Of a stretch of 64,000 nt of DNA, positions 30,317 through 39,190 are shown piece after piece. The position numbers and the translations under genes are program-made. This DNA is from an uncultured Saprospiraceae bacterium (GTDB lineage Bacteria > Bacteroidota > Bacteroidia > Chitinophagales > Saprospiraceae), in NCBI GenBank assembly GCA_937918905.1, contig CAKZSH010000060.1, forward strand, positions 1 to 64,000. The letters run 5' to 3'. The notes under the pieces are model-generated. The model was not told where the DNA came from. It did no database searches and saw nothing but the letters and a program-made list of their open reading frames with translations. The number at the start of each line of letters is the position of its first letter. The first letter of the stretch is position 1.

Positions 30317-30552
30317 TAAATGTGTTAGAACAGTTATACCAGGGGAAACCAGATAAACCTCAAAAGAAGTGAATTTAGAGGTTTTTTCGATGAAATCTGG
30401 AGAAGAGTCCTCGCAGATGCGATGTCTTGAACATAGTTAAATAACCGGTTTAGCCTTTTAATCAAAGCTAACCAAACAATGTGAAAAACGTTTCTCTTTA
30501 AATAATCCTTTGGAAATAAGTAGCAAATACTACTTATTAGGGGGGATTTTTT
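30317..30552 (+). ncRNA. candidate structured small RNA with its own promoter and terminator
   Basis: No ORF of note. Upstream are TTTG (30278-30281) and TAATTTTC (30303-30310) spaced 21 nt, one base off the Bacteroidota promoter. The transcript would fold into nested stems CCAGAT/ATCTGG (30349-30354 with 30395-30400) and AAACCTC/GAGGTTT (30355-30361 with 30378-30384), a small TCGC/GCGA hairpin (30411-30422), GGTTTAGC/GCTAACC (30447-30454 with 30467-30473), and a terminal hairpin AATAAGTAG/CTACTTATT inside AATCC/GGATT followed by six T. I checked it by eye against tmRNA, RNase P RNA and SRP RNA motifs and found no match. 6S RNA was not excluded. Confidence 0.45.
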
Positions 30553-30778
30553 AAGAGCGGCACCTGGGATTTCTCAAGTTCCTGGGATTCATAATTTTTT
30601 AAAAAAACGGATCACACAAAAACACTTGATTAGTCTATCATTTAAAATTAAGTGCTAATACAAGCATTTCTCGCGGTTTTATATTTCTGCAAATATATGA
30701 AAAAGTGACAAGGTAACTTTTCACATAGTCATATTTTTTCATTTTTATTTGCATTACCTATCAATCCTATACATATTA

Positions 30779-30816
30779 CAAAAAAAGTGCCTATATTTTC
30801 AATATAGACACTTTAA
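30779..30816 (-). terminator. rho-independent terminator of the 68-residue protein gene
   Basis: On the minus strand, aaagtgtctatatt / aatataggcacttt forms a stem with a 3-nt loop and one mismatch, followed by seven T. It ends the small upstream gene and so separates it from the adhesin. Confidence 0.85.
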
Positions 30817-30850
30817 TAAATAAAATAATATATTATTTGTTAAAAAAAAA

Positions 30851-31057
30851 TTATTCTTCTTCCTGACTATCAGAATTTTGTGCTGAGTCTCCACGATCAA
30901 CCAACTTTTTATCTTCCACATTTTCATCTAAAAAGTCATTTAATTTATCTACTCCTATATTTGAAGTAATTTCTCCAAATTCGTTGATTTTGATGTCAAA
31001 ACCCTTTAATTCGTCATGTACCTCAGGATTTCCTTTTTGTGGCTTCTTTTTAGGCAT
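30851..31057 (-). CDS. small acidic conserved protein, function unknown
   Basis: Protein of 68 residues, basic at the N-terminus (MPKKKPQKGNPEVH) and acidic at the C-terminus (DSQEEE). The central stretch ELKGFDIKINEFGEI and DKLNDFLDENVEDKKLVDR looks like a small, widespread but uncharacterised Bacteroidota family (from memory, not searched). The frame, start codon and a strong downstream terminator support a real gene. No function is assigned. Confidence 0.7.
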   Translation of the reverse strand: MPKKKPQKGNPEVHDELKGFDIKINEFGEITSNIGVDKLNDFLDENVEDKKLVDRGDSAQNSDSQEEE

Positions 31058-31150
31058 AATCTGTTTTTTTTATGGGTGAAAATATGTGTGACGTTTATAT
31101 GGTTTTAAAAACTAACTAAAAACCTGTAAAGTTCCATTTTACTTGGATTT

Positions 31151-31272
31151 GAGTATTGAAATTTTTTTAGCCGCAGACTTACGCTGATTTTTTTATGACT
31201 GTCGAAAAGCGCGTTATAGAAAAATCATAAAAAAGTCAGCTTAAGTCTGCGGCTAAAAAAATCTCAATACTC
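31151..31272. repeat. 122-bp palindrome, 48-bp arms
   Basis: Arms 31151-31198 (gagtattgaaatttttttag...) and 31225-31272 match at about 45 of 48 positions; the loop contains gtcgaaaagcgcg. The right arm ends 17 nt before the gltX stop codon on the other side. A solo arm of the same sequence is at 13789-13836. Confidence 0.85.
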
Positions 31273-31288
31273 ATCATTTCAAATCTAA

Positions 31289-33046
31289 TCAGACTTTCTC
31301 TTTTACTTCATCAAAATATTGGTAAGCAGTATCCATTCGTTGCCCAACTTCATCTTGCCCCAACAAAGCCATGATGTCAAATACTGATGGCCCTTGAGTC
31401 GTTCCTGAAACTGCCAACCTTAAGATCGGAAATACGTCTCCAAATCCTAATTCATTATCTTCCATAAATTGTTTTATAGCAGTTTCGATTGTTCCTGCGT
31501 CAAAAGAAGGAATTCCTTTAATCAAATTTGCTAAAGCATCCATTTTATCCTTTCGCTCTGGATTCCATCTTTTTTGAATGGTCTTATCATCGTATGATTT
31601 AACTGGCTCAAAAAAGTAGTATCCATCTTCTAAAATTTCTGGCATAAAATGAACTCGCTCTTTCATCATGCCTGCTACGCCTTGCAAAAAATCGTCATGT
31701 GCTCCCATTCCTTTTTCACTTAGCAGTACATCCAATTCATTTGCAATTGTACTGTTATCTTTTTTCATCAGGTATTGCTGATTGTACCATCGCGCTTTAA
31801 CATAGTCAAATGCTGCACCCGACTTTCCTACTCTTTCCAAAGAAAATGCATCAATCATTTCATCCATCGAAAATATTTCTTGTTCCGTTCCTGGATTCCA
31901 ACCTAGAAAAACCAAAAAATTATTTACCGCATCAGGATCAAATCCCATTTCCTTAAATCCTACAAAAGAATCGTCCTCCGACTTTCCTTCCCATGAAAGA
32001 GGGAATACTGGAAAACCTAACCGATCACCATCTCGCTTACTTAATTTTCCATACATCGCATCTTTCAAAAATCCTTTGACTGCTTGCTTTTTTTCATCAT
32101 CCTTTTTCCCAATCTTCAATTGACTCTGAATATCTTTTGGATTATTAAAAACCATTTGTGCGATCTTTTTCACCTCATCCATTTTAAAATCAGAATCATG
32201 GGAACGTAAAAATTCTCCAGAGAATTTTTCTGCAAATTCCTCTTTCGTTTTTTTATTAATATAAGAACTTGGTGATGGTTTCATTATCAACGGTAAATGC
32301 GCAAATCGTGGCATCGTATCCTCCCATCCAAATGCTCGATACATCAACACATGTAACCCTGTACTCGGCAACCATTCTACTCCTCGAACGACATGTGTAA
32401 TTTCCATCAAATGGTCATCCACAACATTCGCCATATGATAAGTAGGCAATCCATCACTCTTCATTAATACTTTATCATCCAAATCATCCGTAGAAAAAGT
32501 AACTTCTTCTCGAATCAAATCATTGATCGTAACGGTCTGACTCTCAGGCATTTTAAATCGAATCGTATAAGGTGCTCCATTTTCTAACAATACTTTTACT
32601 TCGTTCTCAGGAAGACTTAAACTATTCTTCATTTGCATTCGAGTCGAAGCATCGTATTGAAAAGTATGCTTTCCTTCAGCTTTCACTTTTTCTCGCATGG
32701 CATCCAAATCCTCTGCTGTATCAAATGCATAATATGCATGACCACCATCCAATAATACCTTGATATATTTTTGATAAATTTCTCTTCTTTCTGACTGTCG
32801 GTAGGGACCATAATCTCCTCCAATACCTGGACCTTCATCAGGTTCTAGTCCACACCATTTCAAAGCATCGATAATATATTCTTCCGCACCTTCTACATAT
32901 CTTTTTTGATCGGTATCCTCAATACGAAGGATAAAAGTTCCTCCATGTTTTTTAGCCAACAGATAATCATAAAGTGCCGTACGTATCCCGCCGATATGTA
33001 AAGCTCCTGTTGGACTCGGTGCAAATCGTAACCTCATTTTTGACAT
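31289..33046 (-). CDS. gltX: glutamyl-tRNA synthetase
   Basis: Class I aminoacyl-tRNA synthetase of 585 residues that charges tRNA-Glu. The Rossmann domain has RFAPSPTGALHIGGIRTALY (HIGH-type motif at about 17-20) and the second ATP motif is GKLSKRDGDRLG (KMSKS-type KLSKR). It is longer than E. coli GltX (471 residues) because of inserts of about 100 residues in the middle (about 270-345, rich in Lys and Glu), as seen in some Bacteroidota. A discriminating GluRS/GlnRS call cannot be made from motifs alone, but the glutamyl type is expected. It is monocistronic. Confidence 0.93.
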   Translation of the reverse strand: MSKMRLRFAPSPTGALHIGGIRTALYDYLLAKKHGGTFILRIEDTDQKRYVEGAEEYIIDALKWCGLEPDEGPGIGGDYGPYRQSERREIYQKYIKVLLDGGHAYYAFDTAEDLDAMREKVKAEGKHTFQYDASTRMQMKNSLSLPENEVKVLLENGAPYTIRFKMPESQTVTINDLIREEVTFSTDDLDDKVLMKSDGLPTYHMANVVDDHLMEITHVVRGVEWLPSTGLHVLMYRAFGWEDTMPRFAHLPLIMKPSPSSYINKKTKEEFAEKFSGEFLRSHDSDFKMDEVKKIAQMVFNNPKDIQSQLKIGKKDDEKKQAVKGFLKDAMYGKLSKRDGDRLGFPVFPLSWEGKSEDDSFVGFKEMGFDPDAVNNFLVFLGWNPGTEQEIFSMDEMIDAFSLERVGKSGAAFDYVKARWYNQQYLMKKDNSTIANELDVLLSEKGMGAHDDFLQGVAGMMKERVHFMPEILEDGYYFFEPVKSYDDKTIQKRWNPERKDKMDALANLIKGIPSFDAGTIETAIKQFMEDNELGFGDVFPILRLAVSGTTQGPSVFDIMALLGQDEVGQRMDTAYQYFDEVKEKV

Positions 33047-33090
33047 TGAAAAATTTATTTATGGTTTTAAAAATCTAATTTAATTGGACA

Positions 33091-33123
33091 AGTCACAAGG
33101 TGACTTGAAGTCACCTTGTGACT
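33091..33123. repeat. 33-bp perfect palindrome, intergenic copy
   Basis: Perfect 15-bp arms (agtcacaaggtgact / agtcaccttgtgact) around a 3-nt loop tga. Almost the same 33 bp lies in frame inside the GT87-like coding sequence at 55705-55737. It lies upstream of gltX on the minus strand. Confidence 0.9.
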
Positions 33124-33264
33124 CAAAACTTCAAGCAGCGAATTTTCGTTTTACAGCGTTATAACCTCACTAACCTTTTATTATTTGAACTTTCCCCTGC
33201 TAGAAATTTGACGCAAAGATAATGAAATTGTCTCCGTAAGGGTTCACCATTTTTGTTTTTTATC

Positions 33265-33427
33265 TTAAGTTCTTAGACAAAATTATCTCATATTTATTTC
33301 GGCTTCTTTTTTTATCACTCTTTGTTAAAAAGCCTCGCCGATGCTATGCATCGCCTACGTTTTTTGCCTTGAGTGATAAAAAAACAAACTCGAAATAAAT
33401 TATGAATAATTATGTCAAAGAACTTAT
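33265..33427. repeat. 163-bp imperfect palindrome, family 1 copy B
   Basis: Same length and plan as the element at 6612-6774, inverted: 79-nt arms around a 5-nt centre (ctatg), inner core gcctcgccgatg / catcgcctacg. The inner 42 nt of the arms are well conserved between copies, while the outer 37 nt have drifted but still pair within the copy. It lies in the 558-bp gap between gltX and the deacetylase gene; no gene is seen there. Confidence 0.85.
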
Positions 33428-33604
33428 TAAAAATAATAACAAAATAAGCCAACCTTTCGTAACATCTTTTTCTAGCCAATCCCCAAGCATTTGTAAATCA
33501 AAATCAAAAATTCAATCAAAATCAAACATTGAAAACATGCTATCGCAGTTTTGATTTTCATTGATTAACAGTAATTCAACACCTAAATTACACCCAATAG
33601 AATT

Positions 33605-34231
33605 ATGTACCTAGTAAAAACACCTCGACTCATTCAGAACCTTTTCCCAAATTTCACTTGGCGAATCCCTACTACCGATAAGGTAATTTATCTCACTTTT
33701 GATGACGGCCCTATTCCAGAAGTTACTCCTTGGGTTATTGACCAATTAAAAAATTATAATGCAAAAGCTACCTTCTTTTGTGTAGGTGAAAATGTAAAAA
33801 AACATGCTACCGTTTTTGACCAAGTTATTTCTGAAGGTCACTCCGTAGGTAATCATACTTTTAACCACCTTAACGGTTGGGGAACAGAAAACATTCCCTA
33901 CTTTCATAATATTCGTAATTGTGCGCATTTAGTAAAGTCATCTTTATTTCGACCACCTTATGGAAGAATGCTTCCAAGGCAAGCGCAATTTTTACAACGG
34001 CATTATGAAATCATTATGTGGGATGTTCTAAGTGGAGATTTTGATCCTAATATTTCTAAAGAAAAGTGTTTGGAGAATGTTTTGAAAAATACAAAGGCAG
34101 GTTCTATCATTGTATTTCACGATAGCTTAAAAGCAAAGGATAAATTAGAATATGTGCTTCCAAAAGTATTGGAACATTTTTCTCAAAAAGGATTTCGCTT
34201 CGAAACTTTAAAGGAAAAAAATTATAACTAG
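33605..34231 (+). CDS. polysaccharide deacetylase (NodB domain)
   Basis: Carbohydrate esterase family 4 enzyme of 208 residues. The NodB motifs are complete: YLTFDDGPIPEV (catalytic Asp and metal Asp at 33-34), GHSVGNHTFNH (metal His at about 84 and 88), FRPPYGR, WDVLSGDFD and the late VFHDS. The family removes N-acetyl groups from peptidoglycan, chitin-like or exopolysaccharide substrates. It has no clear signal peptide, so the mature location is uncertain, and the substrate cannot be told from sequence. A palindromic repeat and a bidirectional terminator follow. Confidence 0.92.
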   Translation: MYLVKTPRLIQNLFPNFTWRIPTTDKVIYLTFDDGPIPEVTPWVIDQLKNYNAKATFFCVGENVKKHATVFDQVISEGHSVGNHTFNHLNGWGTENIPYFHNIRNCAHLVKSSLFRPPYGRMLPRQAQFLQRHYEIIMWDVLSGDFDPNISKEKCLENVLKNTKAGSIIVFHDSLKAKDKLEYVLPKVLEHFSQKGFRFETLKEKNYN

Positions 34232-34246
34232 TGCTGTGTCAATTAA

Positions 34247-34341
34247 GTGATTAGTGATTGGTAACTCGTGATTCGTTCCTACATACTTTTAAGAGAAATA
34301 TGGATTCAACATTTTTCGATACGAATAACCAATAACTAATC
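34247..34341. repeat. imperfect palindrome, gtgattagtgatt family
   Basis: gtgattagtgattggtaact on the left is partly complementary to cgaataaccaataactaat on the right, with a centre containing tttttcgatac. Related words flank hemB (12707) and the TPR gene (51968). Confidence 0.5.
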
Positions 34342-34366
34342 TGACCAAGTAAAATGTTTAATTCAA

Positions 34367-34411
34367 ACACAAAAGCCTTTGTAACTTGATTGTTACAAAG
34401 GCTTTCGTGTT
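34367..34411. terminator. bidirectional terminator
   Basis: Stem aaaagcctttgtaac / gttacaaaggcttt plus flanking acac / gtgt, loop ttgatt, T-rich downstream. It lies between the convergent deacetylase and SPOR-protein genes. Confidence 0.85.
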
Positions 34412-34426
34412 TTCTTTAAAGAAAAA

Positions 34427-36208
34427 TCATCCTTTCAAATAATTCACAAAGTGCGTCCCAACAATTGTTTGCAACACACACATTGCTAAAGGCTTCGCCT
34501 CTTTATATTTGAATCCTTTATTCATAAAATAATCTTCCAATCGAACTTGAGATTGAAAGTAAGCTACCTTCAATGCCGTCACCCTTTGATCGTGAACAGG
34601 GTCAGAGTTTCCCCACTCATCTAATGCCATCCAAACTGATTTGTGCCAAGTCAAAATATCTTTAGCTTCATCAGCATTCATTTTTAGCGGAGCGACAAAA
34701 AGCTTTGCTCGCTTACTGGCATACAATGCTTGTTGGTCAGATTTAGAGCCATATGCAGGATCAAGATCTTCGGCGATGGTCTTTAATAATTTCGTTTCTT
34801 CCCAACTCATAAAATCTCCACCGCAATTTTGCAATCCAATATTTCCACTATTTGATGCAAATGCATTTGCTGCTTCTGAAGCATGTTGAGAAAAAATCCA
34901 ACAAGGTACTTCCGCGTCTGGTGCAGCAGCATGGATGTATCCTATGTGCTTCAATAATTGTCCTAAATCTTTATAAGCATAGGTAGAATTATAATCGAAT
35001 GGTGGCGCATTTTTTAATTTCTTTCCTTTGAATGCTTGTTGAATAGCAGCATTCATCAATCGGTTCACTTCATCTTGCGCACCTTCATTTTCAAATAAAA
35101 CATATGCTCGATAAGCTTTTGCCAAAGGTGACCGTTCTGCTTTCAAAAGCATTGCAGCAGCATTTGAATTATCAAAAAGGTTATTGATTATTTTTTGTAA
35201 ACGACTTGCTCCAGCATCTGCGTTGGCATTTTCTTCCATCATTTTTGATAGCATCAAATACTTTTTGACTTGATGATTTTGAGTCTTGATGGTTTTGTAA
35301 CCTTTCGCAGTTCCTTTGCCATAGTAACCATCCAATCCACTATTGTACACGCCTTCAGCTTTGAGTACTTTTTGTAATTCAAGCGCAGAAGTTCGTTTTA
35401 CTTTTACTCGAATATTTGGCATCTCCACTTTCTTCTTCTTTGTCGGAGGTGTAATAATTCGAGTTGAATTTCCCTCGTACGATTGAGGAATATCTTTTGG
35501 AATATTACTTCCTCCACCTTTCGAAACGTTTTTAGATTTTTTAAATAAAACATCGTAAGATTCAGGAAGTACGTCTTCTTCTTTTTCTGCCCCTTTGGAA
35601 GTTTCAATGACAGCAACGATAGGATCAGCAGTTGCGCCACCTGTTTGAAAATCATTGACCTCTATCAACTGAACAGTATTTACAGTTTTAGCAGCAGCAT
35701 CAATAAAGCCCATTCGTTTGAGTTGAGCCACTCTTCTTTCTGCTGTTGCTAGATCATCATATTGACCATTTAAAATTCTGAGTTCATTATTATTTTGAAA
35801 GAGATAAAGATGACCTGCTTGAAGGTATCTTCCCCAATCTAATTTTTGACCTGCATTTTGAATGCCTATCTGAACGGTATAAACATCATCGCCTTCATCC
35901 AAAGGTTTGCGCATGACGTAAGCATCAGGATAACCATTTGATTTAACTATTTGTAAAACTTGTTTAGCAGTATTGCGACTATCATAGCCGCCTAAAAAAA
36001 CTTGCATCAAACCATCTCTTAGTTGATAACCATAGACATAACCAACCAATCGAATATCATCAAAGTCAGATAATTCTGCTTTGTCGAATGCTCCAAGATG
36101 GATCGTGTAGGTATAATTAGGATTTTGGTCGGAAGGAATATTTGCTTGTGAAGATTGAATGAATAACAAACAAATTGCAAAAGTTAGAAGGTTCTGGAAA
36201 TACTTCAT
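34427..36208 (-). CDS. exported SPOR-like / peptidoglycan-binding-like protein
   Basis: Exported protein of 593 residues with a signal peptide (1-22). Residues about 30-185 contain two or three SPOR-like units (YTIHLGAFDKAEL ... VFLGGYDSRNTAKQVLQIVK; YTVQIGIQNAG; LRILNGQYDDLATAERRVAQ), a fold that binds denuded peptidoglycan glycan strands. A segment near 275-315 (ALELQKVLKAEGVYNSGLDG, YYGKGTAKGYKTI) resembles a PG_binding_1 domain. The last 270 residues are helical with no recognised family. A periplasmic wall-associated role is inferred. Confidence 0.75.
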   Translation of the reverse strand: MKYFQNLLTFAICLLFIQSSQANIPSDQNPNYTYTIHLGAFDKAELSDFDDIRLVGYVYGYQLRDGLMQVFLGGYDSRNTAKQVLQIVKSNGYPDAYVMRKPLDEGDDVYTVQIGIQNAGQKLDWGRYLQAGHLYLFQNNNELRILNGQYDDLATAERRVAQLKRMGFIDAAAKTVNTVQLIEVNDFQTGGATADPIVAVIETSKGAEKEEDVLPESYDVLFKKSKNVSKGGGSNIPKDIPQSYEGNSTRIITPPTKKKKVEMPNIRVKVKRTSALELQKVLKAEGVYNSGLDGYYGKGTAKGYKTIKTQNHQVKKYLMLSKMMEENANADAGASRLQKIINNLFDNSNAAAMLLKAERSPLAKAYRAYVLFENEGAQDEVNRLMNAAIQQAFKGKKLKNAPPFDYNSTYAYKDLGQLLKHIGYIHAAAPDAEVPCWIFSQHASEAANAFASNSGNIGLQNCGGDFMSWEETKLLKTIAEDLDPAYGSKSDQQALYASKRAKLFVAPLKMNADEAKDILTWHKSVWMALDEWGNSDPVHDQRVTALKVAYFQSQVRLEDYFMNKGFKYKEAKPLAMCVLQTIVGTHFVNYLKG

Positions 36209-36650
36209 AGTCTCTGTTTTTTTTAATCTTTTAGTATCAGAAAGTAAATTTTAAGAGCGGCAATCATTTTCAATTGACCATTTCTTAAAAACTTACAAAC
36301 GTAAAGATACGGATTGATAATGTTTGATTCCAGTATTTTTAATCTAATTAGTAATTAAACGTGAACCTGTTTTTTATAAAAAAGCCTTTATTGATAAGGG
36401 TTTCTGCTATTTTTAGACATTGAAGTTCTTTAAAAAAAAAATTCTCAATCAATATGACCTTCGAAAAATTCAATATTCATCATAAATCTATTCTACTCTA
36501 CCCGATGGTTTTTATAAGTCAGGGCTTGACTTTGCAAGTCAAACCCTGAGCTACTCGTGCCCTAATCAAGTGATTTTAACAACACTTATTTTTTAACAAA
36601 AACTTAAAATCCTATAATTTATTTTGACAAATTGATTGGAGTTATGAAAC
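36209..36650. other. gene-free stretch with fragments of two repeat types
   Basis: No gene seen. At 36495-36507 actctacccgatg matches the terminal repeat of the 229-bp element at 41358-41586. Directly after it, 36516-36558 is a hairpin (agggcttgactt / aagtcaaaccct) related to the element at 61563-61689. The motif taagagcggca at about 36252 also occurs at about 30552. Confidence 0.6.
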
Positions 36651-38084
36651 CTACTTTTTAAAATCAAGATCGGCATCAAGCGTTTCTTCATCGGCTAATG
36701 TTGAACGACCACTTGTTGATACCATATCTTCTTGACTTGAAAAAGTATTCAGTTCAGTATATGCTTTTCGTAAAAAGAAAAAATTGATAATGGCGGTACC
36801 GACATCTGCAATTGGGAAAGCAAACCAGACTCCGTTCAAACCAAAGTATCGAGGCAATATCAAAATCAATGGAATTAAAAATATTCCTTGTTTTAATAAA
36901 CTTAAAAATAACGCAGGCAAAGCTTTTCCTATCGCTTGATAATAAGCTGAACCTATCAATTGAATGACCAGCAAAGGAGTTGCTAGAAACACCGCCATCA
37001 ATGCGGGAGAAGTTTGGTCAATTAAAATTTGGTCATTGGTAAAAACTGCACTCAACTGTTTTGCGCCTAACATGATACTTACAAAAATCAGAAACGATAA
37101 ACCTGTCCCCCATCCAATAGCTTTAAAAATAACTTCTTTAACTCGTTTATTTTTTTGAGCCCCAAAGTTAAAACCTGCAATCGGAATAAAACCTTGTACG
37201 ATACCGAGTACTGGAAAATTGGCAAAAAACATGACTCGATTAATTATCCCATAAACAGAAACACTCATTTCTCCTCCGTAACTAAATAAAGTATTGTTCA
37301 ATACAATTGCCAAAATACTTATCGTTCCTTGTCTTGCTAAAGTCACACCTCCTATAGAAAAAATTTCTTTAACAATATCTGCACGTAACGCTAAGTTTTT
37401 CCATAAAATTTCCATTTCCGATTCTCCTTTTATAAAAAACCAAAGCGTGTAAACGGCACTTCCGACATAGCCTAGCATGGTTGCCCAAGCTGCTCCTGCC
37501 ATTCCCATATCAAACCATACGATCAAAATGGGATCTAAAACCAAATTCAATATCGCAGGAACAATCAAAGTGTACATCGCCATCTTAGGTTGTCCCAATG
37601 CTCGAATCACATTATTCGACATCATCGCCCATGCTAAAAATGGAACCCCCAATAAAACAATATTAAAATAAATTTTGGCGTAAGGTAAAATTTCTCCTTT
37701 CCCTCCGAAAGCTCGAAGGATTTCATCTTGATAAAAATATCCAGCTGTAACAACAGTTATCGCAATAAATAAGGTAAGACTTACTTGATTTCCAAATGCT
37801 TGTAATGCTCGTTTTTTATCGCCTGCTCCCAATGCTCTTGAAATAATTGAAGCACCTCCTATTCCTATTGACATGCCTACCGACGCAATAAAAAATGTAA
37901 TTGGCAACACTACTGTTATCGCTCCTATCGCCAATGAACCAATCCACCGTCCAACAAAAATGGTATCAATTATTCCATACACGGACATGATGAGAATCCC
38001 AATCGAAGCAGGTATTGCTTGTTGGCGCAACAGCTTCCCGATAGGAAGTGTTCCTAATTCTGCTGATTGTCCTTTTTTACTCAT
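36651..38084 (-). CDS. MATE-family efflux transporter
   Basis: Integral membrane protein of 477 residues with twelve predicted membrane segments in two similar halves, typical of multidrug and toxic compound extrusion carriers that exchange Na+ or H+ for organic cations. Family motifs include PASIGILIMSVYGIIDTIFVGR near the N-terminus (LPIGKLLRQQ before it), GGASIISRALGAG and the second-half equivalent PIAGFNFGAQKNKRVKE. The cytoplasmic C-terminal tail is acidic and somewhat longer than usual. The substrate cannot be predicted. A perfect 36-bp-arm palindrome separates it from the pseudouridine-synthase homologue. Confidence 0.93.
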   Translation of the reverse strand: MSKKGQSAELGTLPIGKLLRQQAIPASIGILIMSVYGIIDTIFVGRWIGSLAIGAITVVLPITFFIASVGMSIGIGGASIISRALGAGDKKRALQAFGNQVSLTLFIAITVVTAGYFYQDEILRAFGGKGEILPYAKIYFNIVLLGVPFLAWAMMSNNVIRALGQPKMAMYTLIVPAILNLVLDPILIVWFDMGMAGAAWATMLGYVGSAVYTLWFFIKGESEMEILWKNLALRADIVKEIFSIGGVTLARQGTISILAIVLNNTLFSYGGEMSVSVYGIINRVMFFANFPVLGIVQGFIPIAGFNFGAQKNKRVKEVIFKAIGWGTGLSFLIFVSIMLGAKQLSAVFTNDQILIDQTSPALMAVFLATPLLVIQLIGSAYYQAIGKALPALFLSLLKQGIFLIPLILILPRYFGLNGVWFAFPIADVGTAIINFFFLRKAYTELNTFSSQEDMVSTSGRSTLADEETLDADLDFKK

Positions 38085-38097
38085 CGTTTGAAGATAA

Positions 38098-38200
38098 TGT
38101 GTTTAGGTGTATGTGTGTATAAGTGTATATGTTGACGAATACTTTTGATTCTAAATATTTTCGAAACATATACACTTATACACACATACACCTAAACACA
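38098..38200. repeat. 103-bp palindrome with perfect 36-bp arms
   Basis: Arms 38098-38133 (tgtgtttaggtgtatgtgtg...) and 38165-38200 are perfect complements. The 31-nt centre contains cgaatacttttgattc (38136-38151), which is 15/16 identical to the centre of the palindrome at 56392-56506. The arms share gtgtatatgtt with the element at 58211-58324. Confidence 0.9.
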
Positions 38201-38215
38201 TCCTCTTTTTCTTTT

Positions 38216-39001
38216 TCAAAAGTGTTTTAAAAATATAACTTCCTTCTCCGTCAAAAATCGAAACCTTCCTCTAGGCAAATCTTTTTTGGTAAGTCCTGCG
38301 AAAAATACTCGATCTATTTTTTTTACCTCAATACCATTCTGTTCAAAAGTATTTTTCACATCTTGATCGCTTCCGCCTTTTACTTCTACCCCAACCTCTT
38401 CTTGGCTTTTATCTTTTACGTGGCTAATGGATGAGATGTTTATCGAGTTGGATTTTATTCCAGATTGGATTTTTTGTAGGTCTTCGTTAGAAATGGATTG
38501 ACTGAGTATTAAATGATAAATAAATTTAAGTTGTTGTGTAGGTTGGTTTATTTTTTTAATTAATAATTCATCATCAGAAAATAATTGAAGTCCAGCTGAC
38601 TCTTTGGCTAAAATATTTAGAGGGACAATTGGCGTTTTAATTTTTTCTCCAAATACATTTTTAAAAGTCTTTTCTCCTTCTATTGCTTCAAAAGAAGGAA
38701 TGTACCCTTTTGGTTTATTTAATAAAATGTAAATGTGTTGTTGAGGTAGTTTTAAAACTTTTCCATCATATTTTACCACATCTTCTTTTTTGACTCGATA
38801 AGCGGACTCTGTCACTATCTCATCATTGACAGTCACCAATCCTTTTTGAATCAATACCTCACATGCACGACGGTTGTCAATACCGCAATGAGCCATAAAT
38901 TTGTTCAGTCTTAAATTTTCTTGATTTTGGGTTTTGGGAAAGCTAGGTGGGTTTGGTTTTTTCTTTTTGGAAAAGAATTTCTTCCTAGATGGTTTCTTCA
39001 T
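38216..39001 (-). CDS. RluB/RsuA-type pseudouridine synthase homologue, probably inactive
   Basis: Protein of 261 residues: a Lys-rich N-terminus, an S4 RNA-binding domain (LRLNKFMAHCGIDNRRACEV, about 30-80) and a PseudoU_synth_2 domain (about 88-255). In this family the catalytic Asp sits in GRLDxxTSGL. Here the aligned stretch is ILAKESAGL (130-138), so the Arg is Ile and the Asp is Ala132. The late EGRNRQVRRM motif is also degraded (KGGSDQDVKNTF). The fold and RNA-binding part look intact, so an RNA-binding role without catalysis is likely (inference). I start at MKKPSRKK; the 19 extra codons upstream lie in a palindrome. Confidence 0.82.
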   Translation of the reverse strand: MKKPSRKKFFSKKKKPNPPSFPKTQNQENLRLNKFMAHCGIDNRRACEVLIQKGLVTVNDEIVTESAYRVKKEDVVKYDGKVLKLPQQHIYILLNKPKGYIPSFEAIEGEKTFKNVFGEKIKTPIVPLNILAKESAGLQLFSDDELLIKKINQPTQQLKFIYHLILSQSISNEDLQKIQSGIKSNSINISSISHVKDKSQEEVGVEVKGGSDQDVKNTFEQNGIEVKKIDRVFFAGLTKKDLPRGRFRFLTEKEVIFLKHF

Positions 39002-39022
39002 ATTCTGATTTTTGCCACTAAT

Positions 39023-39190
39023 TTTTAATGAATAATTAAGAATGGTTTTTTGATTCAAAATTGTGGATTAAGGATTCAAGATGATCGAAAAACGTGAATC
39101 TAATTTGAAACTAAAACACGTTTTTCAACAATCTTGAATCCATAATCCATCATCTTGAATCAAAAAATCATTCTTAATTATTCATTAAAA
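39023..39190. repeat. 168-bp palindrome, 74-bp arms, reaching into the dnaB 3' end
   Basis: Arms 39023-39096 (ttttaatgaataattaagaa...) and 39117-39190 pair with only a handful of mismatches, around a 20-nt loop. The right arm covers the last sense codon and stop codon of dnaB. The left end approaches the next gene start. Words such as ggattcaagat recur near 16215. Confidence 0.85.

Noticed and set aside
30317-30552. tmRNA, RNase P RNA or SRP RNA
   Set aside because: None of the conserved words of these RNAs (tag-coding frame, gaggaaagtccg, ggaa-loop region) could be found.
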